Below are positions 53,767-61,405 of a DNA stretch of 64,000 nt, piece after piece. Source of the stretch: UBA2365 sp964594045 (GTDB taxonomy: Bacteria; Bacteroidota; Bacteroidia; Chitinophagales; Saprospiraceae); NCBI GenBank assembly GCA_964594045.1, contig CAZQKR010000004.1, positions 75,925 through 139,924 of the forward strand, in the 5' to 3' direction. Within the stretch, counting starts at the first letter, position 1. Each line of letters begins with the position of its first letter. The position numbers were made by a program, and so were the translations under genes. Below the pieces are notes generated by a model. It was not told where the DNA came from, made no database searches, and was given only the letters and a program-made list of their open reading frames with translations.

Positions 53767-56535
53767 CTATTGTAGATCTAATTTAACCCCTAACTGGAAG
53801 CGCACATTGTAATACTCTGCCTGCATAAGGCGCGAGCTTATGCCTTGATAGTAGTACAAGGGTGTGTTCAACAAATTGTTTGCCTCGGCATAAATCCTGA
53901 ATTTTGGAGAAATTGCATAGGTTGCATTCACATCTAAATGAATGGCATCGTTGTAGTACCTGTCATAAAATGCTTCTTCGCCAAACTCATCAATAAAAGC
54001 CGATGAATAATTAACAGAAGTCCTGAAAGAAAAGCTTTTGTTATCGTATGATAATGAACCATTAAGGGTGTGTTTAGCTGTTCCTGGCAGAGAAATCTCG
54101 TCATCCTCGCGACCTTCTATGCGGAAATCAGTGACATTACTGGTCGTATAAGTGTAATTGGCATACAATCCGAAACCTTTCAAGAAACCGGGCAGAAAAT
54201 CGAGCTGACGCTGTACTGCTGCTTCAAAACCGAAAATATTGGCATTTCCGCCATTGATCGGCTGGCTGTAAGTGTCCCAGGTCGTGCCTTCGAAAAGGTA
54301 GTCCTCGCGGGTTTCGGTAACTATAAAGTCCTTGATGTCTTTGTAGAAAACTCCACCGGATAAAATACCTATGGTTTTAAAATACTTCTCAAACATTAGG
54401 TCAAAATTCATGGAGGTAGTAGGTGTCAAATCCGGGTTTCCGATATTAATTTCATTATCCTCACGTGAGACCTCCCTGTATGGGACAAGCGAGTAGTAGT
54501 TGGGTCTTGCAAGAGTGTTGGTCCATGCAGCCCTCAAAATAGTGGTTTTATTAAAATCATATTTAAGATGCAATCCGGGAAGTACATTGATATAGTTATC
54601 AGCAACTTTATCACTGAGAATGTTTTCGTCTTCATCGACATCGTATTGGTTGCCCTGATATTCCTGTGAAGTGTTTTCTACACGTACACCGGCTATCATC
54701 AGCAACTTCGGACCAATATTTTGGTTTAACATAAGGTAACCGCCAAAAATATTCTCTGTGGCATTGAAGTTACCAGCTTCTGCTTCAGCTAATCGTTCTT
54801 CCTCAAACAAGGATGAATTGGTCAGATCAAGTTCTCCAAGATATTCCGGCCTTATCTGATTGCCGGTAGCATAGTCTCCCACCAGAAAATTGTCTTTTGT
54901 GTAGTTTTCCAGATTGTTCAGGGTAGTTGAATTAAAAGCATTCTTATCCACCGGACTGTATTCGAACAAGCGGTTGTCACGCATTTTTTCTTTACCCTTA
55001 TAGCGTAAGCCAAATTTAATGCTGTTCTTATATTCATTCTCAAGCAATGGGATGGTGAAATTCAGCTTTATGTTTTTGTCAATATCTTCAGTCAGCTGAA
55101 ATTCTTCGGTAATCTCGCGCAAACTATAGGCTGCATTTAGTTCATTTTGCGCTGCATCTTTCGCAGTAACACGTGGAAGACTTTCATCTGAAAAGTCAGG
55201 AATCAGCTCAAGCCCTTTTTTTCGGTAGGATATATACCTTTCGTTGGGTCTTTCCTCTGAGGCTTTGCTGTAAGAAGCCGTCCAGTCAGCTTTTATTTTC
55301 CCAAACTGGTGGTCACCACCTAAAGTAAAGTTCATCATACGCTGATCTTCGAGTCGCGCATTTTTGATGTCGGTATTACCTCCTTTGGTCTCTTTTCTCA
55401 TCTCTCCTTCCCAGGTATTTGATTCATCATCATATTCCAGGTCTGTGTAAATGGTTCTGAAACGGTTTTCCCAGTCGTTACGATGATTGTATATACCATT
55501 GAGAAAAAGAGTATGGTTCTTTGTGAGTTTATAATCCAGACCCAGTGAATAGCTTTGGCGAATCCGCTGCAAATAATATTGTCTGATTTGAATTTCTGCG
55601 GCAAAGGCCGAACCGTCTTTATTTTCCTCATCCAAATAATCCCACTCTGCTTCAAAATTGTCACTACCCAATTGATGATTATAGTACGATGCACTGGCAA
55701 TGATACCCAACTTATTATTCAGAAAGCGGTCTCCCAGTACAAAAGCCCCATTATAAATCGGCTTTGAAGCTAGGATATTGTATCCTGATCCGAGTGTTAA
55801 ACTCATACGACGGTCGTAAGGCGCCGAACGCGTAACGAGGTTTACCGATCCGCCAATGGCATCTGCATCCATATCCGGAGTCACAGCTTTGTTCACTTCA
55901 ATAGACTGTACCATATCGGCAGGTACCAGATCGAGTTGTACCGTGCGGTCCTCAGCTTCTGCAGATGGAATTCTTTCTCCATTGACCATCACGGAGTTGT
56001 ATTGGGGTGCTGTTCCTCTGATATTCCCGAATCTGGCTTCTCCCTGATCGTATTGTACATTGATGCCGGGAATACGTTTCAAGGCATCACCGATATTCGC
56101 ATCCGGAAAGCGTCCAAGCTGATCTGAGGAAATGATATTGGTTATATTTCCTTTGTTCATTTGAGTGTTAAGCGCTTTGGACTGGCCTTGTAATTGGCCT
56201 GTCACGACCACTTCAGAAAGTTCAACGCCCGCATTCAGCACAAAATCCATTTCGGAAGTCTGGCCAGCCATCACTTTGACTGACTTGCTGTTTTGGATAT
56301 AGCCGATATAGGTTACGGTAATTTCATGCGTTCCTTCCGGAATGCCGGTCAGAGTATAAAATCCATAGGCATCGGTTGTACTGCCTTTATTGACGGAAGT
56401 TATGAAAATTGTAGCACCCGGCATCGAGAGATTGTCCATGTCAACGACCCGGCCTTTGATCACCCCTGTTTGTGCATTCAGGAAAAATGAAGTCAATATG
56501 AACAAAGAAATTGATAAAAGTTTTGGTTTAGTCAT
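53767..56535 (-). CDS. TonB-dependent receptor of the phytase cluster
   Basis: Outer-membrane transporter of 922 residues. Signal peptide 1-21; CarboxypepD_reg-like domain about 23-105 (IKGRVVDMDNLSMPGATIFI, FYTLTGIPEGTHEITVTYIG); plug with GRFPDANIGDALKRIPGINV, GNIRGTAPQYNSVMVNGERI, NKAVTPDMDADAIGGSVNLV, typical of the TonB-Xanth-Caul type receptors; then the barrel to the C-terminal LGVKLDLQ. It is the first gene of the minus-strand cluster with the phytase, pyrophosphatase and phosphoesterase-like genes. In many aquatic bacteria beta-propeller phytase genes are associated with TonB receptors, so a role in taking up organophosphate or its products is inferred, not proven. Confidence 0.93.
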   Translation of the reverse strand: MTKPKLLSISLFILTSFFLNAQTGVIKGRVVDMDNLSMPGATIFITSVNKGSTTDAYGFYTLTGIPEGTHEITVTYIGYIQNSKSVKVMAGQTSEMDFVLNAGVELSEVVVTGQLQGQSKALNTQMNKGNITNIISSDQLGRFPDANIGDALKRIPGINVQYDQGEARFGNIRGTAPQYNSVMVNGERIPSAEAEDRTVQLDLVPADMVQSIEVNKAVTPDMDADAIGGSVNLVTRSAPYDRRMSLTLGSGYNILASKPIYNGAFVLGDRFLNNKLGIIASASYYNHQLGSDNFEAEWDYLDEENKDGSAFAAEIQIRQYYLQRIRQSYSLGLDYKLTKNHTLFLNGIYNHRNDWENRFRTIYTDLEYDDESNTWEGEMRKETKGGNTDIKNARLEDQRMMNFTLGGDHQFGKIKADWTASYSKASEERPNERYISYRKKGLELIPDFSDESLPRVTAKDAAQNELNAAYSLREITEEFQLTEDIDKNIKLNFTIPLLENEYKNSIKFGLRYKGKEKMRDNRLFEYSPVDKNAFNSTTLNNLENYTKDNFLVGDYATGNQIRPEYLGELDLTNSSLFEEERLAEAEAGNFNATENIFGGYLMLNQNIGPKLLMIAGVRVENTSQEYQGNQYDVDEDENILSDKVADNYINVLPGLHLKYDFNKTTILRAAWTNTLARPNYYSLVPYREVSREDNEINIGNPDLTPTTSMNFDLMFEKYFKTIGILSGGVFYKDIKDFIVTETREDYLFEGTTWDTYSQPINGGNANIFGFEAAVQRQLDFLPGFLKGFGLYANYTYTTSNVTDFRIEGREDDEISLPGTAKHTLNGSLSYDNKSFSFRTSVNYSSAFIDEFGEEAFYDRYYNDAIHLDVNATYAISPKFRIYAEANNLLNTPLYYYQGISSRLMQAEYYNVRFQLGVKLDLQ

Positions 56536-56559
56536 AATGTTAATTTTTAAAATTCATGA

Positions 56560-56567
56560 CAAACCTA
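56560..56567 (-). promoter_or_regulatory. -7 promoter box TAGGTTTG of the phytase cluster
   Basis: Exact TAnnTTTG match on the minus strand, 24 bases before the receptor ATG; no clear TTTG at -33. Confidence 0.45.
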
Positions 56568-57206
56568 CGATTTAGCAAAAAAGTTAATGCCTCGTACTAT
56601 TTAAGTTAAATTGAAGTTTTGTGGAATAGAATTTACATTAGCTTAACCTGAATTCATTGATGTATTGATATGGCTGGCTTTTTGAAGGTCTGAACGGTCA
56701 AAATTGTCTGATTATATCATTCTCAACATGTAGGATTTGTTTTTGAGGAGTCCTTCCCTATGCTCTATGCACTTGATCCCGACGTTCATTCTTCAGCCGG
56801 GACAGATCGGGGCAGATCCATGGTGTTCGCTTTACTCGATCAGGACCGGTCCGGGCTTGAGCTGATATCCCGTCGACTTAATCAAACCTTAATAAGAATA
56901 TTAAGTGGCAAAAACAGAAATGACAAGCCTAATCAAACCGGGGTGGATGATAGAAACCAAGTTTACATCAGACTGGTTTGAATATGTTTTCCACTAGAAA
57001 TCATTCAATGATTTATTTCAGGTTGGAATATTTCCTGCCTTTTGAAGGAAAAAAAAAGAATTATTTCAGACTATTAAAATAATGTTATGCAATCTGTTGC
57101 ATAAAATTATGAAAATGATATAGAAAATACTATTTTTACCCGAAATTCCAATAGCGTCAGACAACTGAACAGGTTAAACATTGAAAAACGATTAAATTCC
57201 ATATTT
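56568..57206. other. Non-coding gap between the phytase cluster and the GH31 gene
   Basis: No gene was seen. Near 56820-56880 a GC-richer segment includes TCGCTTTACTCGATCA, which is shared (inverted) with 47815-47840. A 73-codon frame across it shows no family. The last 150 bases are AT-rich and probably hold the promoter of the GH31 gene. Confidence 0.35.
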
Positions 57207-59582
57207 ATGAAACTTATTTACTGGTTGAGCATTTTTATCCTTTTTCCGTCATTTCTTTTTGGTCAGTCCAGGCCAACAGTGCTCAATGAACCTTTGGACA
57301 TCAGTCCTGATTTCAGGGATCATTCCAACTACTACTTTTTTGCTGACAGCCTGGTTGCTTTCAACCCGGTCACGGGTAAAGGCGCAGTCAGATACCTTCG
57401 TCATGAGGGCATGGGCCGCCACGCATTCAGCAACACCCAGTTTTCCTGGAGGAAAGTAGATAACAATGAGTTTCCTGCCACTGAATACGAGGCAGATCCG
57501 GTTTTGCCCTTTAGCCTGGAATTCCTCTCAGACCGGACTTTCAGGATCCGGATGGAGACCGGAACCAAAACCACTTTCAGCGAACCCTCACTGATGTTGG
57601 TAATGGAACCGATTGCATTGAACAACTGGAAATATCGGTTTGAGAAAGGCAGGCACATCTACCAAAGTCTGTATGGCAGGGTGGAATTGACTCCTTTTCC
57701 CTGGAAAATTGAAGTATTTAATGCTGCAGGAGATCTGATCACTCATACGCGGCACCAGGTCGATGGCAATGCATCCTACAAACCTGCCATGCCTTTCGGA
57801 TTTATCCGGCGCAAACACGATTACACCAGGAGTGTCAATGCAGCATTTGGTTTGTCCCAGGGCGAGAAAATTTTTGGTTGCGGGGAATCTTTTGTCAATT
57901 TTGACAAGGTTGGGGATAAGGTCGTGTTATGCACTACGGATGCCAACGGGGTAGGATCACACGAAATGTATAAACCTGTTCCTTTCTTTATGAGCAATCG
58001 TGGATACGGTATGTTCATGCATACTTCCACACCCGTTACCTGCGATTTCGGATACAGCAACCGGGCTGTGAATGCCCTGATGATCGGGGATGAAAGCCTG
58101 GACCTGTTTGTGTTTTTAGGCCAGCCCAAGGATATTTTGAACGAATACACCAACCTGACCGGCAAATCACCCATGCCTCCGCTCTGGTCTTTTGGATTGT
58201 GGATGAGCAGGATCACGTATTTTTCGGAGAAAGACGGCCGGGATGTGGTCAGAATGCTACGTGAACACAAAATTCCGGCAGATGTTCTGCATTTTGACAC
58301 CGGATGGTTCGAAACGGACTGGCGCTGTGACTACAGGTTTTCAGCGAGCCGGTTCGAAGATCCTGAAAAAATGATCGCGGATTTCAAAAAAGAGGGCATT
58401 CAAACCTGTCTTTGGCAATTGCCTTATTTTGTTCCCAAAAATGAACTTTTCGGAGAGATCATTCAAAAAGGATTGCATGTCAAAAATGCAGGAGGAGGAA
58501 TCCCTTATGAAGATGCCGTACTTGATTTTACGAACCCTGAGACGATAGACTGGTACAGCAATAAAATCGGAGGATTGCTGAAAATGGGTGTATCTGCGAT
58601 CAAAGTGGACTTTGGAGAAGCTGCGCCACTCTATGGTTTGTATGCCAACGGCCGGACGGGCTTTTATGAACATAATCTGTACCCTTTGAGGTATAATAAA
58701 GTGGTATCTGATGTCACAGCACAGATCAACAATGAGCGGGTTATCTGGGCACGCAGTGCATGGGCAGGCAGTCAGCGCTACCCGTTGCACTGGGGTGGTG
58801 ACGCGGAATCCAACGACCTTGGAATGGCGTGCCAGTTGAGAGGCGGATTGTCATTCGGTTTGAGCGGTTTTACTTTCTGGAGTCATGACATAGGCGGATT
58901 CACGTTGAGGACACCGGAAGAACTTTACCGGAGGTGGTTGCCTATGGGTGTTTTTGCGTCCCATACGCGTTGCCACGGTCAACCGCCCAAAGAGCCATGG
59001 GAATATGGAAAGGCATTTGAAGATTATTTCCGGTATGTGATGGACGTCAAATACAAACTGATGCCGTATGTCTATGCCCAGGCCAAACTGAGCGCTGACA
59101 ATGGCCTTCCGATGACGCGTGCCTTGTTCATCGAATTTCCTGAGGATCCGGGAGCATGGAATGTGGACGATCAATATATGTTTGGTTCAGATATGATGAT
59201 CGCCCCTGTTTTTGAAACAGGTAAAACGGAAAGGGTAGTGTATCTTCCCGAGGGCAACTGGGTGGATTTCCAAACATACAAAAGATATCAGGGTGGCCGG
59301 TTTGTTTCCATAAAAACAGATAAAATAGAGGCTGTAATTCTCGTCAGAGATGGTGCAGTGATCCCGCAGACCGATCAGACGGTTCAGCATACAGGCGAAA
59401 TAGACTGGTCAAAAATTCTTTTGGTCAAATATGGTGAAGGAGCTGCCGGACAAAGTGTACCCTTATTCTTTCCGGGCGATGAGCAGATCAGCGAAGTGAA
59501 GATCACTAAAAAAGGTAAAAAGTGGATGGTCGCCATGGATCCGAAAGGAGGAAAGACCAATTTCATTCTGAGCAAAAGGTAA
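57207..59582 (+). CDS. Exported glycoside hydrolase family 31 (alpha-xylosidase/alpha-glucosidase)
   Basis: Retaining alpha-glycosidase of 791 residues with a signal peptide (1-20). N-terminal beta-sandwich (about 25-240), then the (beta/alpha)8 barrel: PPLWSFGLWMSRITYFSE, PADVLHFDTGWFE, nucleophile Asp468 in AIKVDFGEA, acid/base Asp532 in HWGGDAESN, and GFTFWSHDIGGF with the catalytic-site His-Asp. The C-terminal beta domains reach residue 791. The WMSR/SxGLW pattern is closer to alpha-xylosidase YicI-type GH31 than to intestinal maltase, but specificity is inference. Single gene; no polysaccharide utilisation locus around it. Confidence 0.93.
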   Translation: MKLIYWLSIFILFPSFLFGQSRPTVLNEPLDISPDFRDHSNYYFFADSLVAFNPVTGKGAVRYLRHEGMGRHAFSNTQFSWRKVDNNEFPATEYEADPVLPFSLEFLSDRTFRIRMETGTKTTFSEPSLMLVMEPIALNNWKYRFEKGRHIYQSLYGRVELTPFPWKIEVFNAAGDLITHTRHQVDGNASYKPAMPFGFIRRKHDYTRSVNAAFGLSQGEKIFGCGESFVNFDKVGDKVVLCTTDANGVGSHEMYKPVPFFMSNRGYGMFMHTSTPVTCDFGYSNRAVNALMIGDESLDLFVFLGQPKDILNEYTNLTGKSPMPPLWSFGLWMSRITYFSEKDGRDVVRMLREHKIPADVLHFDTGWFETDWRCDYRFSASRFEDPEKMIADFKKEGIQTCLWQLPYFVPKNELFGEIIQKGLHVKNAGGGIPYEDAVLDFTNPETIDWYSNKIGGLLKMGVSAIKVDFGEAAPLYGLYANGRTGFYEHNLYPLRYNKVVSDVTAQINNERVIWARSAWAGSQRYPLHWGGDAESNDLGMACQLRGGLSFGLSGFTFWSHDIGGFTLRTPEELYRRWLPMGVFASHTRCHGQPPKEPWEYGKAFEDYFRYVMDVKYKLMPYVYAQAKLSADNGLPMTRALFIEFPEDPGAWNVDDQYMFGSDMMIAPVFETGKTERVVYLPEGNWVDFQTYKRYQGGRFVSIKTDKIEAVILVRDGAVIPQTDQTVQHTGEIDWSKILLVKYGEGAAGQSVPLFFPGDEQISEVKITKKGKKWMVAMDPKGGKTNFILSKR

Positions 59583-59808
59583 AAATTGAAGTGGGATCCG
59601 CCTGTCCCTGGCTGAACTGGATCGGATATATGTGTTTTACTTGAAATTCCTTGTTGCCGGAGTTTCTGATCCGGGCCGGATGACCGCTTCATAGATAGGG
59701 CGATCCGGGAAATCATCAAAGTTTGTTACAATTCAATTTAAATTTTGCCGGATTGGGGTGAATCTTCAATTTAAAATCACTGATGTCGGGTATTCCCGAA
59801 ACATTGCT

Positions 59809-59816
59809 TATTTTTG
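59809..59816 (+). promoter_or_regulatory. -7 promoter box TATTTTTG
   Basis: Exact TAnnTTTG match 18 bases before the thioredoxin ATG at 59835; it overlaps an upstream in-frame TTG and so supports the ATG. Confidence 0.45.
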
Positions 59817-59834
59817 CCCGCTAAAATAATTATT

Positions 59835-60251
59835 ATGTCAATTACCACGATCATCATCGGCCTCGTAATCCTTGGATTTGCATTTGTCATGTACCGTTCC
59901 TACAACAGGATCAAAAATGCACCTTTGGTGGAAAGTCATGAAAAGATCAAAACCCTGACAGATGATAACTTTGACCGGGAAATCGCCGGCAAAGTCATTA
60001 TCGTTGATTTTTGGGCAGCCTGGTGCGCACCCTGCCGGATGATGGCGCCTATCTTGAACGAAATGGCTGAAGAACTGCCGGGCAATATGTTTGTCGGCAA
60101 GATCGATATCGAGCAAAATAAAGAAATTGCCCGCAGATATGGCATCAAAGGGATTCCAACCTTCATCATTTTCAAGGATGGCAAGGTGGCCAAAACCATC
60201 GTCGGGGTAAAAAGCAAATCCCATCTTTACAGGGAAATGCAGGCTGTTTAA
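59835..60251 (+). CDS. Membrane-anchored thioredoxin-like protein
   Basis: A 138-residue thioredoxin. The ATG at 59835 gives an N-terminal transmembrane helix (MSITTIIIGLVILGFAFVMY), then a thioredoxin fold with DFWAAWCAPCRMMAPIL (redox motif WCAPC), DIEQNKEIARRYGIKGIPTFIIF (cis-Pro in GIPTF) and the C-terminal helix. It is anchored so the domain could face the periplasm or the cytoplasm; the topology is not decided. It has its own TATTTTTG promoter box 18 bases before the ATG. Followed by repeats, not by an operon partner. The Trp-Cys-Ala-Pro-Cys motif differs from the usual CGPC. Confidence 0.88.
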   Translation: MSITTIIIGLVILGFAFVMYRSYNRIKNAPLVESHEKIKTLTDDNFDREIAGKVIIVDFWAAWCAPCRMMAPILNEMAEELPGNMFVGKIDIEQNKEIARRYGIKGIPTFIIFKDGKVAKTIVGVKSKSHLYREMQAV

Positions 60252-60329
60252 TGTTCAAATGTTCAAATGATCTAATGATCTAATGTTGAAAATCCAGACA
60301 TTTATCGTCTGGGATCTGATGTTCAAATG
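60252..60329. repeat. Degenerate TTCAAATG simple repeat with a small hairpin
   Basis: Short TTCAAATG/TCTAATG words, with the fold CCAGAC (60294-60299) / GTCTGG (60307-60312). Confidence 0.6.
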
Positions 60330-60556
60330 TTGAGTCTGCTCCGAAAAGTCTTTGCCCCCTAAATCCCCACTGACGTTTTCAGTCAGTACAAGCCTAAAAG
60401 GGGACTTTTAATTTGTTGATTTTCAATCGTTTCCCTTTAGTCCTGTGCTGACCTTTAGCACTGACGAAGCGAGCTTATCAGCATCTACGACGTCAGTAGG
60501 TTTGGGGCAAAAAACGATTGAAAATCTACAAATTGGACTTTTCGGAGCAGACTCAA
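60330..60556. repeat. 227-bp nested-palindrome element (copy 1)
   Basis: The element has perfect 21-bp terminal inverted repeats (60330-60350 and 60536-60556) and a second internal inverted repeat of 23 bp with one mismatch (60410-60432 and 60512-60534). It also has a 25-base palindromic unit (60368-60392). A reverse-oriented partial copy starts at 63815. No open frame is convincing. It resembles a miniature inverted-repeat element. Confidence 0.75.
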
Positions 60557-60640
60557 TGTTCAAATTTTCAAATTTTCAAATTTTCGAATTTTCAAATTTT
60601 CAAATGTTCAAATCTTCAAATTTTCAAATTAAAAAATTAA
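60557..60640. repeat. TTCAAATTTT simple repeat
   Basis: Ten-base words of type TTCAAATTTT repeated with point changes, directly following the palindromic element. Confidence 0.75.
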
Positions 60641-60687
60641 TGAATATCCATATATTCAAATACATATAATTGATTAATTCCTGATAT

Positions 60688-61053
60688 ATGAAACCGGCAA
60701 CAATTGAGGAATACATTGCCCTGGCACCAGAGGTCGCCCGGGAAAAGCTGGAAGAGATCCGTTCTATTCTGAAAGAGGTCGCTCCCGAAGCAAAGGAACT
60801 GATCAAATGGGGATATCCCGTTTTTGAGGAAAAAAGGATACTGTTCTCGTTTTCAGCATTTAAAAACCATATGAATTTCATGCCCACCGGTTCGGGCCTG
60901 GAACCATTCCGGGAGGAACTGAAAACATTTACCACAGGCAAGGATACAATACAGTTTCCATACGATCAGCCGCTGCCTGCCGACCTCATCCGCAGAATAG
61001 CCATCCAACGGAGAATAGATGTCCTGGAAAATGGCGCGAAGTGGATGAAGTGA
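60688..61053 (+). CDS. DUF1801 (YdhG-like) domain protein
   Basis: A 121-residue cytoplasmic protein matching the DUF1801/YdhG family: MKPATIEEYIALAPEVAREK, LKEVAPEAKELIKWGYPVFE, FSAFKNHMNFMPTG, QFPYDQPLPADLIRRIAIQR, typical of this small alpha/beta fold whose function is unknown. Single gene between repeat tracts. The start is preceded by an AT-rich sequence but no clear promoter box. Confidence 0.88.
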   Translation: MKPATIEEYIALAPEVAREKLEEIRSILKEVAPEAKELIKWGYPVFEEKRILFSFSAFKNHMNFMPTGSGLEPFREELKTFTTGKDTIQFPYDQPLPADLIRRIAIQRRIDVLENGAKWMK

Positions 61054-61079
61054 AAAAATACATTTTACAAAGTACGATT

Positions 61080-61205
61080 TGCAAAGTACGAAATGCGGTA
61101 TACAGGTCACAGTTTACAGATCACAGTTTACAGTTTACAGTTCACAGCGCACAGATCACAGATCACAGTTCACAGGTCACAGTTCACAACTCACAGTTCA
61201 CAAAA
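61080..61205. repeat. CACAGTTTACAG-type simple repeat
   Basis: Irregular array of CACAGTTTACAG, CACAGATCACAG and CACAGTTCACAA words, period about 7-9 bases. A 121-codon frame runs through it and is not coding. Confidence 0.8.
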
Positions 61206-61293
61206 AAACAGAATCCCATGGAAGGATTGAGCCAATCGTATCCGGTTTTGCGCAGTAAAACCATAATAACACTTCATATTCAATTTATTTTTA

Positions 61294-61301
61294 TAACTTT
61301 G
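61294..61301 (+). promoter_or_regulatory. -7 promoter box TAACTTTG of the CotH-like gene
   Basis: Exact TAnnTTTG match 104 bases before the ATG at 61406; no TTTG at -33. Confidence 0.4.
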
Positions 61302-61367
61302 AACGCAGACAGCACATCCCGCAATGCGGTCATTGCTGATCCATTTTTTACAGGATATATGGCATTA

Positions 61368-61388
61368 AATACCTGTCGATCAGGTATT
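61368..61388 (+). promoter_or_regulatory. Leader hairpin before the CotH-like gene
   Basis: AATACCTG (61368-61375) / CAGGTATT (61381-61388) with a 5-base loop, in the leader 17 bases before the ATG. It could affect initiation. Confidence 0.35.
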
Positions 61389-61405
61389 CAAAAAAAACTC
61401 AACTG

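Noticed and set aside
56760..56981. 73-codon frame in the gap before the GH31 gene
   Set aside because: Shares a fragment with the 47.8-kb dispersed sequence and has no coding features.
60445..60669. 74-codon frame within the palindromic element
   Set aside because: A similar peptide is produced on the opposite strand at 63678-63869 by the inverted copy, which shows repeat-driven frames, not a gene.
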